Below are positions 1 through 6,013 of a stretch of 8,211 bases of DNA, piece after piece. The DNA lies in assembly GCA_012517485.1 (NCBI GenBank), contig JAAYUT010000128.1:1-8211 (forward strand), written 5' to 3'. Under the pieces are notes generated by a model. That model was not told where the DNA came from, made no database searches, and worked only from the letters and a program-made list of their open reading frames with translations. Each line of letters opens with the position of its first letter. Positions within the stretch are counted from its first letter, which is position 1. The translations under genes and the position numbers were made by a program. The stretch comes from Candidatus Atribacter fermentans (GTDB lineage: Bacteria > Atribacterota > Atribacteria > Atribacterales > Atribacteraceae).

Positions 1-2
1 CA

Positions 3-581
3 AGAAAAGTAAAACGCTTTCGAAATCAACTCTATATGCTGGTCATTGTTCCTTTATGGGTAAGTTATCTGGTTCGGATCGTGGCCTGGCGAACTATATT
101 AGGACGAGTTGGGGTCCTCAATACCATTCTCCTTTCACTAAAAATTATCGATGAACCACTCTCCATCTTTATCTATAGTCCTTTTGCTGTTTATGTCGCT
201 CTCATCTATATTGCCTTACCCTATGTGTTTATTTCTATATTTAATTCCTTGGAAAAAATCCCCAAAAATCTTTTAGACGCCTCCGCTGACCTGGGTGCTA
301 ATAGTTTTAATACCTTTCTCCATGTCATTCTTCCTCTTTCTATGCCAGGAGTAATTAGCGGTTTTACTCTTGCTTTTGTTATCGCTCTTGGTGATTATAT
401 TATTCCCCAGCAATTGGGAGGTTTGAATGGAATGATGTTCGGTAATCTCATTGTCACTCAGTTTGGTTATGCTTATAACTGGCCGTTAGGAGCAGCATTA
501 GGCTTCATAATGTTTACAGTTGCAGTCGTTATCCTACTAGTTTCACAAAAATTTGGTTCATCAGAAGGGTTTTTAGAATAA
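3..581 (+). CDS. potB: PotB-type ABC transporter permease, 5'-truncated at window edge
   Basis: Inner-membrane permease of a binding-protein-dependent ABC importer of the spermidine/putrescine (PotB) type. The frame is open to base 3 with no stop, and residues before the first in-frame ATG (36) continue smoothly into a membrane segment, so that ATG is not the start and the N-terminal part is missing. Visible parts are four hydrophobic stretches and the cytoplasmic EAA loop (ASADLGA...LPLSMPG, about nt 279-353) that docks on the ATPase. The following GDYIIPQQLGG matches the PotB subfamily. The gene ends TAATG, overlapping the next permease by one base, so the two are translationally coupled and likely form a heterodimer. 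The ATPase and binding protein should lie upstream, outside the window. Transport by this family is clear; polyamine as substrate is inferred from the subfamily and could be another small organic cation. Confidence 0.88.
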   Translation, partial: RKVKRFRNQLYMLVIVPLWVSYLVRIVAWRTILGRVGVLNTILLSLKIIDEPLSIFIYSPFAVYVALIYIALPYVFISIFNSLEKIPKNLLDASADLGANSFNTFLHVILPLSMPGVISGFTLAFVIALGDYIIPQQLGGLNGMMFGNLIVTQFGYAYNWPLGAALGFIMFTVAVVILLVSQKFGSSEGFLE

Positions 582-1396
582 TGAATACAACATCACCTTT
601 AAAAAGAAAGGGTAAATCTTTTCCTTTTTTGGGTTTATATGGGGCTTTCGTGTATTTTTATCTCTATTTTCCATTGTTGGTGGTTTTTGTTTATTCACTC
701 AATTCCTCTCGTTCAACCATGAAGTTTGAAGGAATCACGTTTGATTGGTATATGAGGCTCTTTCATAATAAAGAATTATTAAGCTCACTCCTTCATTCCC
801 TTCAAGTTTCAGGGTTAGCAGTTTTTTTTGCAGTCGTCGTGGGAACATCGGGGGCGCTTTTTCTCAACCGAATTGAATTTAAGGGAAAAGACTTCTTCCG
901 CATGCTGGCTATGCTTCCCATTATTCTCCCTGGAATAATTGTCGGTCTTTCTTTGCTGATTTTTTTCCTCAATTTAAAGCTTCAGTTGTCAATGTGGACG
1001 GTCATTTTAGGTCATATGAGTTTTACTACACCAGTTGTTATGTTTCAGGTTTTAGCTCGGTTAGCACGTCTTTCTCGGAATTTAGAAAATGCTGCTATGG
1101 ATTTAGGTGCTAATCCTTTTCAAGCTTTTATATATGTGACCTTCCCCATGATCAAAAGAGCAGTCATTGGGGGAGCGTTGCTGGCTTTTACCATGTCTTT
1201 TGATGAAATCATCATAACTTATTTCCTAACTAGTACTTTTAATACTCTTCCCATCTATCTTTATGGCATGCTTCGCTTTGGTCTTTCTCCTGAGGTTTAC
1301 GCGATTTCGACGGTCGTGCTTGGTTTGTCTATTCTGTTAATCATTCTCATGGCAAAATATACTGGAAGTAGTGAAGAAACCGTTGTCATCCGTTAA
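581..1396 (+). CDS. potC: PotC-type ABC transporter permease
   Basis: Second transmembrane subunit of the same importer, 271 aa, normal length for PotC. About six hydrophobic segments are visible near residues 15-40, 72-96, 108-130, 140-162, 194-218 and 240-258. The EAA loop is at about 170-190 (NAAMDLGANPFQAF), the contact site for the ATPase. LPGIIVGLSLL, SFDEIIITYF and TLPIYLYGMLRFG are typical PotC signatures. Its ATG overlaps the upstream stop by one base. A Shine-Dalgarno-like AGAAGGG lies inside the upstream gene with a rather long 11-nt spacer, consistent with coupled translation. A potD-like binding-protein gene often follows potC, but here the next gene is convergent rseC, so the transport operon ends here. 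Substrate specificity is inferred, not seen. Confidence 0.9.
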   Translation: MNTTSPLKRKGKSFPFLGLYGAFVYFYLYFPLLVVFVYSLNSSRSTMKFEGITFDWYMRLFHNKELLSSLLHSLQVSGLAVFFAVVVGTSGALFLNRIEFKGKDFFRMLAMLPIILPGIIVGLSLLIFFLNLKLQLSMWTVILGHMSFTTPVVMFQVLARLARLSRNLENAAMDLGANPFQAFIYVTFPMIKRAVIGGALLAFTMSFDEIIITYFLTSTFNTLPIYLYGMLRFGLSPEVYAISTVVLGLSILLIILMAKYTGSSEETVVIR

Positions 1397-1402
1397 TGAA
1401 AT

Positions 1403-1882
1403 TTAATTATTTGGCGAATTTTCTTCACTTTCTTTGATTTTTTTGCCCTTAAATGGGCATTGTGAACAATCATCATCTTGAAGATAACCGGTTATTGTAT
1501 ACTCTGGTTGAATGAGTTGATCGGCCTTTTTTAACAGAATGATTGAGATGAGTATCGCTGTTATGGTAGCAGTCCCGATCAATAAAACCTGAGAGGTTAA
1601 TGCTTTGACTAAAAGATACGTACCTAAAACCAGAAGAATTGGCATGAGATAAATGAGAAAGGATATTTTTAAGGCAAGAGCATCCTTTACCTCAACCATG
1701 ACATTAGAACCAATCGAAGCCGATATTTCGTTTTTAGCTAATATTTTATAAAAATCGGTTCCTGAGTCATCTAAAAGTGTTGAACTCAACGGGCAATGAT
1801 GATCTCCACAACTCGTACCTTTCTGCATTCGAACCCAGGCTTTTCCTCCTTCAATCTCTTCAACCTTACCTGGTTTTAACAT
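1403..1882 (-). CDS. rseC: RseC/MucC-family membrane protein
   Basis: Small inner-membrane protein of the RseC/MucC family, linked in other bacteria to sigma-E control or to electron supply for SoxR reduction alongside Rnf-type complexes. Layout: an N-terminal soluble part with a GKVEEIEGGKAWVRM strand and a Cys pair (SCGDHHC, C-x4-C), two adjacent membrane helices at about residues 74-96 and 100-118, and a charged C-tail. The tail carries an extra CSQC motif near residue 140, so the protein has two Cys pairs that could bind metal or do redox chemistry. Two ATG codons are in tandem (1885 and 1882). The GGAGG at 1889-1893 is 3 nt from the first and 6 nt from the second, so the second is preferred, giving 159 aa. 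It lies about 45 nt after radC on the same strand and probably shares its transcript. The family is fairly clear from architecture; the role here is unknown. Confidence 0.75.
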   Translation of the reverse strand: MLKPGKVEEIEGGKAWVRMQKGTSCGDHHCPLSSTLLDDSGTDFYKILAKNEISASIGSNVMVEVKDALALKISFLIYLMPILLVLGTYLLVKALTSQVLLIGTATITAILISIILLKKADQLIQPEYTITGYLQDDDCSQCPFKGKKIKESEENSPNN

Positions 1883-1888
1883 CATGTT

Positions 1889-1893
1889 CCTCC
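1889..1893 (-). promoter_or_regulatory. Shine-Dalgarno site of rseC
   Basis: GGAGG on the minus strand. Its distance (3 nt versus 6 nt) argues that the second of two tandem ATG codons, at 1882, starts rseC. Confidence 0.6.
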
Positions 1894-1928
1894 AAAACGG
1901 GAAAGCCTCAATATTTCATGAATATTTT

Positions 1929-2597
1929 TTATTCTCCACTATTTAATAAACCTTCTGCTTGGAAACTGAAATAGCTTGCTTTCCCAATAATAATATGATC
2001 CATTATCCGAATACCGATAATTTTCCCAGCTTCAACAAGTTTCTTAGTAACCGCTATATCTTCACGACTGGGTTGAAGGTTACCGGATGGGTGGTTATGA
2101 ACACATATAACACCTGCAGCACGATCTAAAATGGCATCAGCAAATACCTCCCTGGGATGGACCAGACTTTGATTAAGTGTTCCTATGAAAACTACTCTTT
2201 TTTGAATGAGTCGTGATGCTCCATCCAAAGTGAGCGTAAGAAAATATTCTTGCTTTTTCTCTTTTAAATCACTTACCAATTTATAAACATCACTTGCGTT
2301 TTGTATTTTTATGCCATCTTGAAATAAATATCTTCGAGAGAGCTCAAATGCAGCAAGAATTTGACAGGCATGAGTTTTTCCTAACCCATCAATTTTCATA
2401 AGAGTCGCAAAGTTTAAATTTTCAAAATTATTCTCTACACATTCGATGACTTCTTTTGAAAGTTGATATACATCTTTTACCCGAGTCCCTTTCCCAAGTA
2501 TTACCGCAATTAATTCAATATTCGATAATGGTTTAGGACCTAATTTCTCTAATTTTTCGCGTGGTCGATCAAAATCAGGAAGTTCTTTTATTTTCAT
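1929..2597 (-). CDS. radC: RadC family JAB/MPN-domain protein
   Basis: RadC-like protein, 222 aa, the usual full length. The N-terminal part has a helix-hairpin-helix-like segment (LMKIDGLGKTHACQIL, about 67-82). The C-terminal part is a JAB/MPN metalloprotease-like domain with a complete JAMM zinc site: E150 in HPREVF, H167 and H169 in HNHPSG, S177 and D180 (HxH-x7-SxxD). Despite the name, an early DNA-repair assignment was not upheld for E. coli RadC and the biochemical role remains unsettled; the intact metal site suggests a hydrolase. The ATG at 2597 has only a weak Shine-Dalgarno (a GGGG-like stretch about 11 nt upstream) and sits about 30 nt below a candidate promoter with a perfect TATAAT. 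It is followed by rseC on the same strand and is divergent from the sulfur operon. Confidence 0.93.
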   Translation of the reverse strand: MKIKELPDFDRPREKLEKLGPKPLSNIELIAVILGKGTRVKDVYQLSKEVIECVENNFENLNFATLMKIDGLGKTHACQILAAFELSRRYLFQDGIKIQNASDVYKLVSDLKEKKQEYFLTLTLDGASRLIQKRVVFIGTLNQSLVHPREVFADAILDRAAGVICVHNHPSGNLQPSREDIAVTKKLVEAGKIIGIRIMDHIIIGKASYFSFQAEGLLNSGE

Positions 2598-2633
2598 GTC
2601 AGAATCTGCCCCATTTACTCATTTTTGGTTATT

Positions 2634-2662
2634 ATTATAGTTTATTTTCAAGCTTTCCCCAA
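2634..2662 (-). promoter_or_regulatory. Candidate sigma-70-type promoter for radC-rseC
   Basis: On the minus strand a perfect TATAAT (2639-2634) follows a partial -35, TTGGGG (2662-2657), with 17-nt spacing. The start would be near 2627, leaving a leader of about 30 nt before radC. The -10 is strong and the -35 weak (3 of 6). Assignment is by consensus only. Confidence 0.5.
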
Positions 2663-2671
2663 CTACATTTC

Positions 2672-2699
2672 TTGACAACTTCGATATACAATTTATAAT
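2672..2699 (+). promoter_or_regulatory. Consensus sigma-70-type promoter firing rightward
   Basis: Perfect TTGACA (2672-2677), 16-nt spacer, perfect TATAAT (2694-2699); predicted start near 2706. It points toward the sulfur operon, whose first codon is about 440 nt downstream, or toward an RNA ending at the hairpin element at 2772-2863. Its -35 is only 9 nt from the -35 of the candidate radC promoter on the other strand, making a compact divergent pair. Confidence 0.6.
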
Positions 2700-2722
2700 A
2701 TTAGTGTTTTTATAATATTAGT
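2692..2722 (+). repeat. Tandem 14-nt direct repeat over promoter -10/start site (possible operator)
   Basis: TTTATAATATTAGT occurs identically at 2692-2705 and 2709-2722, a 17-nt period. Each copy contains the 8-bp palindrome TAATATTA (2696-2703 and 2713-2720). The first copy contains the -10 of the rightward promoter and the second covers the region just after the predicted start. This placement is what a repressor operator would show, but the sequence is AT-only in character and could arise by simple duplication. Confidence 0.45.
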
Positions 2723-2771
2723 ATTCTCTTTCCTGAAAATAAAGGAATGGGTAAAAAATTGAACAAAAAAT

Positions 2772-2863
2772 AAAGGCACACCCCCTGAATCCCCCCTCAA
2801 TGGGAGAATATTCAACAATTCCCCGCCTTGGAGAGATGCCACTTAGCGGGGGATGGTGCCTTT
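2772..2863. repeat. GC-rich hairpin element with 8-bp terminal inverted repeats (MITE-like or attenuator)
   Basis: AAAGGCAC at 2772-2779 is the exact inverse of GTGCCTTT at 2856-2863. Just inside, CCCCC (2781-2785) can pair with GGGGG (2848-2852). An inner perfect stem, CCCCGC (2821-2826) with GCGGGG (2846-2851), uses the same G-tract, and a further CCCCCC lies at 2791-2796. The plus strand continues with a T-rich stretch (2861-2875), and the minus strand likewise runs into T-rich sequence past 2772, so the stem has terminator character in both directions. It contrasts sharply with its AT-rich surroundings. No clear target-site duplication and no coding potential are seen. It could be a dispersed palindromic repeat, a non-autonomous mobile-element remnant, or a regulatory hairpin. 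Confidence 0.55.
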
Positions 2864-2879
2864 TGTTTCTATTTTAGAA

Positions 2880-2960
2880 TCCCTGGGCATAATAATTAAA
2901 CCCCCTACAAATGAATTAAAAATGCAGGGGCACAATGTATAACACCCGATTCATGTAAAG
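2880..2960. repeat. Decayed GC-rich palindromic repeat region
   Basis: Short GC blocks sit in AT-rich sequence with incomplete inverse partners: CCCCT (2902-2906) with AGGGG (2926-2930), and ATGAAT (2911-2916) with ATTCAT (2949-2954), interleaved rather than nested. The GGGGCACAATGTAT and CCCGATTCATG pieces look like half-sites of GC-capped palindromic units. This suggests a degraded dispersed repeat, but no intact copy is present here for comparison. Confidence 0.3.
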
Positions 2961-3130
2961 ACAATCAAGAGCATATCGAGTCTTAGGCTTTCATCCTTTC
3001 TGGTGTCGCTCTCTCATCAAGGAAGAAAGAATTTTTTTCATTTAAAGATGTCTTTCCTTAATCTATATGACCCGAATAGTCTTTATTTAACAAGTGCTTT
3101 TATCAATTCCAATAAAAATGTTCTATTCTT
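2961..3130. other. Non-coding stretch upstream of the sulfur operon
   Basis: No credible gene. Only short frames occur, the best being 16 codons on the minus strand. There is a weak inverted repeat of GGAAGAAAGA (3021-3030) with TCTTTCC (3051-3057). No recognisable riboswitch core, T-box or tRNA was found, and no convincing promoter close to the 3146 start, which makes the distant promoter at 2672-2699 the best candidate for the operon. Confidence 0.4.
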
Positions 3131-3132
3131 TT

Positions 3133-3138
3133 GAGGTG
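3133..3138 (+). promoter_or_regulatory. Shine-Dalgarno site deciding the 3146 start
   Basis: GAGGTG with a 7-nt spacer to ATG 3146. The alternative TTG at 3131 would overlap this site and has none of its own, so it is rejected as the start. Confidence 0.75.
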
Positions 3139-3145
3139 TTATTTT

Positions 3146-4195
3146 ATGATTAAAGCGGTTTCGTTGTTTTCAGGAGGCCTTGATAGCATACTTGCAACAA
3201 AAATCATCATGGATCAAGGCATCGAAGTCATTGCAGTGAACTTCATTCATCCATTCGCTAATAATAAAAAAATGAAAGAAAAACAAAACTATGCTCGTTC
3301 GATGTCTCAAAAAATGGGTATCGAATTGGTTGAAATCGAATTAAAAGAAAATTTTTTAAATATTCTTCAAAACCCAAAATATGATTTTGGTAAAAACTTG
3401 AATCCTTGTATCGATTGTAAAATACTAATGATTACCCAAGCTTATCAAGTTATGAAGGAAAAAAAGGCCTCATTTCTTGTAACTGGCGAAGTTCTCTCTC
3501 AAAGACCAAAGTCTCAATTTCTATGGGGATTGAATATTATTGATCGGGATTCTCATCTAAAAGGTTTCATTTTAAGACCACTTTCAGCGAAATTGCTACA
3601 AGAAACCATTCCCGAACAAAAAGGATGGGTTAATCGGGATAAATTATTCAACTTTTCCGGTCGGATTCGTGGACCTCAATTCGATTTGGCTCAAAAAATG
3701 GGAATCACTGATTATCCAGCTCCAGCAGGTGGATGTCTTCTAACCGATCCGATTTTTGCTCGAAGAGTCCATGATCTGCTTATCCATAATGAACTGACAA
3801 TGGAAAATATTGAACTCTTAAAATTAGGGAGATATTTCCGACTCACCAGCCAATTTAAACTTATAGTTGGTCGTAATGAAAAAGATAATTCGGCATTGTT
3901 TAACCATGCTAAACCAAAAGATTATATTTTTACTCCCTCCCATAGCAAAGGTCCAACCGGCTTGGGGCTGGGAGTAATTGACTCTTCTACTGAACAACTT
4001 GCTTCGGGGATAATCGCTTATTATTCTTCTCCCGACGTCGAACCACTCTATATAAAAATACAGCATCAAAGCTTTCCATCACCAAAAATGGTTCAACCCA
4101 TACCCTTATCATTGGATCAAATAGAAAAATACCGAATTGAAAATTTTCCTATTCAATTTACACGTCAAAATACCCAAAAAACACCTCAAAAATAA
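3146..4195 (+). CDS. ThiI/MnmA-like PP-loop tRNA thiouridylase with NFACT-R-like C-terminal domain
   Basis: Probable ATP-dependent RNA thiolation enzyme, 349 aa from ATG 3146. The N-terminal PP-loop (SLFSGGLDS, residues 6-14) binds ATP and adenylates the target base. NPCIDCK gives C88 and C91, and PAPAGGCLLTDP gives C197, matching the positions of the catalytic Cys pair in MnmA/ThiI-type enzymes. GEVLSQRP and LRPLSAKLL are typical of this ThiI-like branch. No THUMP domain is present. Instead, about residues 224-294 (LGRYFRL...KLIVGRNEKDN) resemble the NFACT-R-type RNA-binding domain reported fused to such proteins. Automated annotation may call it ThiI or a 2-thiouridylase; which base and which RNA it modifies is not known. 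It is the first gene of the likely sulfur operon, 71 nt before cysK. The CxxC plus third Cys could ligate a [4Fe-4S] cluster. Confidence 0.82.
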   Translation: MIKAVSLFSGGLDSILATKIIMDQGIEVIAVNFIHPFANNKKMKEKQNYARSMSQKMGIELVEIELKENFLNILQNPKYDFGKNLNPCIDCKILMITQAYQVMKEKKASFLVTGEVLSQRPKSQFLWGLNIIDRDSHLKGFILRPLSAKLLQETIPEQKGWVNRDKLFNFSGRIRGPQFDLAQKMGITDYPAPAGGCLLTDPIFARRVHDLLIHNELTMENIELLKLGRYFRLTSQFKLIVGRNEKDNSALFNHAKPKDYIFTPSHSKGPTGLGLGVIDSSTEQLASGIIAYYSSPDVEPLYIKIQHQSFPSPKMVQPIPLSLDQIEKYRIENFPIQFTRQNTQKTPQK

Positions 4196-4252
4196 CTTGC
4201 TTACTAATCCTATTTAGAGTGATAACATTATGGGAGATTATTCAATTTATAG

Positions 4253-4258
4253 AAAGGA
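4253..4258 (+). promoter_or_regulatory. Shine-Dalgarno site deciding the cysK start
   Basis: AAAGGA is 8 nt before ATG 4267. It abuts the alternative ATG 4258 and lies well downstream of GTG 4219, so only 4267 is correctly spaced. That start also matches the family N-terminus. Confidence 0.7.
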
Positions 4259-4266
4259 TGAGTTTT

Positions 4267-5178
4267 ATGAAAATTGCTCAAAACATCACTCAACTTATAG
4301 GAAATACACCCTTAGTTCGCCTGTCAAAATTAGGTGCTAATCTCCCTGGTGAGGTTGTTGCCAAACTTGAGTATTTGAACCCATGCGGAAGCGTGAAAGA
4401 TCGTATTGGAGTCTCAATGATAAACGAGGCTGAAAGAAATGGGTTAATTGATCAAGATACCATAATAATCGAACCAACTAGTGGGAATACCGGTATTGCT
4501 TTGGCTTTTGTCTGCGCTCAGCGCGGGTATAAGTTAATACTCACCATGCCAGAAAGCGTATCAGTCGAAAGAAGAAAAATTCTTTCTTGGTTTGGTGCTA
4601 AACTCATCCTCACCCCCTCAGAAGAAGGGATGCGAGGATCGATCAAAAAAGCAGAAGAATTAGCAAAAGAAAATCCTAAATCTTTTCTCCCAATGCAATT
4701 TAAAAATCCTGCTAATCCAAAAATTCATCGAGAAACAACCGCCGAAGAAATCTGGATTGATACCGATGGGTGTATTGATATCTTGGTTTGTGGGGTAGGA
4801 ACCGGAGGAACTCTCACAGGAACCTCAGAAGTTTTAAAAAGTCGAAAGCCATCTCTCAAGGTGGTTGCAGTTGAACCAAAAAAGTCACCAGTTTTATCAG
4901 GGGGAACCCCAGCTCCCCATCGAATCCAGGGAATTGGAGCTGGTTTTATTCCTGAGGTTCTTCGTCGAGAATTAATCGATGAAATTATTCAGGTTGATGA
5001 TGATGATGCCTTTTCAATGGCAAAGTGTATAGCTCAAACTGAGGGCATCCATGTTGGCATTTCAAGTGGTGCAGCCGCTTGGGCGGCATTTCAATTGGCA
5101 AAACGAGAGGAAAATCAAGGGAAGTTGATTGTGGTTATTTTTCCTGACACTGGAGAACGATATTTATCAGTTTGGTAA
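4267..5178 (+). CDS. cysK: Cysteine synthase A (O-acetylserine sulfhydrylase)
   Basis: PLP enzyme making L-cysteine from O-acetylserine and sulfide in the cytoplasm; 303 aa, typical length. MKIAQNITQLIGNTPLVRL is the standard N-terminus and fixes the start at 4267. K44 in NPCGSVKDR is the Schiff-base lysine. TSGNTG (71-76) is the substrate loop, GVGTGGTLTG (176-185) the PLP phosphate loop, and GISSGAA (264-270) completes the site. The residue before GSVKDR is Cys instead of the common Ala, a variant also seen in plant enzymes. A related O-phosphoserine- or homocysteine-accepting enzyme, or a cystathionine beta-synthase-like activity, cannot be excluded from sequence. No serine acetyltransferase is in the window. 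Placed between two thiolation enzymes, it likely supplies cysteine or tunes the sulfide pool for them. larE starts 7 nt after its stop. Confidence 0.92.
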   Translation: MKIAQNITQLIGNTPLVRLSKLGANLPGEVVAKLEYLNPCGSVKDRIGVSMINEAERNGLIDQDTIIIEPTSGNTGIALAFVCAQRGYKLILTMPESVSVERRKILSWFGAKLILTPSEEGMRGSIKKAEELAKENPKSFLPMQFKNPANPKIHRETTAEEIWIDTDGCIDILVCGVGTGGTLTGTSEVLKSRKPSLKVVAVEPKKSPVLSGGTPAPHRIQGIGAGFIPEVLRRELIDEIIQVDDDDAFSMAKCIAQTEGIHVGISSGAAAWAAFQLAKREENQGKLIVVIFPDTGERYLSVW

Positions 5179-5185
5179 AAAATTC

Positions 5186-6013
5186 ATGATTACCCCAATA
5201 AAAACAAAATATGATAAATTATTACAAATTTTATATGACCTCAAGAGTTGTTTAGTTAGCTATTCCGGTGGCGTAGATAGCACTTTTTTGCTTTTTGCTA
5301 GTTATGAAGTATTAGGAGATAGAACCAGTGGGGTTCTTATCGATACGCCCTTTTTGCCAAAAAGCGAAAAAAGCATCGCTCTCAAGACCGCCAGTCAACT
5401 GAAACTTCCCTTAATAGTTCAAGAAGTTAATCTTCTTCAACATCCTTCGATCGCTCAAAATAGTCCAAACCGTTGTTATTTTTGTAAAAAAGTACTTTTT
5501 GAAACAATTCAAGGAATTACCAATCAGAAAAATTACCAATTCATCATTGAAGGCTCAAACATCGACGACCTATCAGATTTTCGTCCGGGAAGAAAAGCTA
5601 TTCAAGAAATGAGAGTGAAAAGTCCCTTGGTCGATGCAGGTTTTACAAAAGAAGAAATTCGTCAAATATCTAAAGAAAAGAACATACCGACCTGGAATAA
5701 ACCTTCTTATTCTTGCTTGGCTACCCGAATTCCTTTTGGAATTCCAATATCTTCCGAGTATTTGAATCGAATCGAAAAGGCAGAATGCTTCATAAATGAA
5801 TTGGGTTTTGAACAATTACGGGTAAGAGATCATTATCCAGTTGCTCGAATCGAAATTCCTCTGTCAATTAATGATTTAACTCGAATTCTTGATTATCGTC
5901 ATCAAATCGTCGAAAAATTAAAATCTTTAGGATACCAATGGGTTACATTAGATCTCACAGGATATCGTTCAGGAAAAATGAATGAAGAACTCAAATCAGA
6001 GGAGTTAAAGTGA
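5186..6013 (+). CDS. larE: LarE-type ATP-dependent sulfur transferase (nickel-pincer cofactor)
   Basis: PP-loop sulfur insertase of the LarE family, 275 aa. In known systems LarE adenylates and thiolates pyridinium-3,5-biscarboxylate mononucleotide for the Ni-pincer cofactor of lactate racemase and relatives. SGGVDS is at 27-32, EGSNIDDLSDFRPGRKA at 122-138, and SYSCLATRIPFG at 174-185. C177 aligns with the sulfur-donor Cys of Lactobacillus LarE. NRCYFCKK adds C97 and C100, giving the three-Cys set described for the Thermotoga [4Fe-4S] LarE, so sulfur may come from the cluster rather than by sacrificing the enzyme's Cys. The start at 5186 matches the family N-terminus but its Shine-Dalgarno is poor; a TTG at 5129 would add 19 unrelated residues inside cysK. 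It overlaps mnmA by 4 nt (GTGA). No larA, larB or larC is seen here, so a different thiolation substrate remains possible. Confidence 0.87.
   Translation: MITPIKTKYDKLLQILYDLKSCLVSYSGGVDSTFLLFASYEVLGDRTSGVLIDTPFLPKSEKSIALKTASQLKLPLIVQEVNLLQHPSIAQNSPNRCYFCKKVLFETIQGITNQKNYQFIIEGSNIDDLSDFRPGRKAIQEMRVKSPLVDAGFTKEEIRQISKEKNIPTWNKPSYSCLATRIPFGIPISSEYLNRIEKAECFINELGFEQLRVRDHYPVARIEIPLSINDLTRILDYRHQIVEKLKSLGYQWVTLDLTGYRSGKMNEELKSEELK
5998..6004 (+). promoter_or_regulatory. Shine-Dalgarno site of mnmA (GTG start)
   Basis: AGAGGAG with a 5-nt spacer supports the GTG at 6010, which overlaps the larE stop. Confidence 0.75.

Noticed and set aside
36..38. ATG as the start of the first permease
   Set aside because: The frame is open upstream to the window edge, and a 181-aa product would lack the N-terminal membrane segments of the family; the gene is truncated by the window.
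1445..1458. GCCC/GGGC hairpin near the end of rseC as a terminator
   Set aside because: It is inside the rseC coding sequence, has only 4 bp, and is not followed by a T-run on either transcribed strand.
1911..1930. AATATT/AATATT hairpin plus T-run between radC and rseC
   Set aside because: The stem is AT-only and the T-run follows it on the plus strand, whereas both flanking genes are on the minus strand.
2991..3041. 16-codon minus-strand ORF in the intergenic region
   Set aside because: Too short, no well-spaced Shine-Dalgarno, no recognisable product.
2940..3060. Possible SAM-type or other sulfur riboswitch ahead of the sulfur operon
   Set aside because: Tempting because of the context, but no recognisable conserved core or consistent stem set was found on either strand.
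3824..4069. Minus-strand open frames inside the sulfur operon genes (here, and at 5573-5815, 6166-6414 and 7139-7385)
   Set aside because: Each is antisense to a gene with clear family motifs and shows no domain-like sequence of its own.
4197..4226. Internal promoter between the thiouridylase gene and cysK
   Set aside because: TTGCTT followed by a TGATAA-like -10 is a poor match and is not needed to explain expression. It remains possible but unsupported.
5129..5185. Longer N-terminus for larE from a TTG inside cysK
   Set aside because: The 19 extra residues do not look like any LarE N-terminus and the start would lie 50 nt inside cysK. ATG 5186 fits the family alignment.
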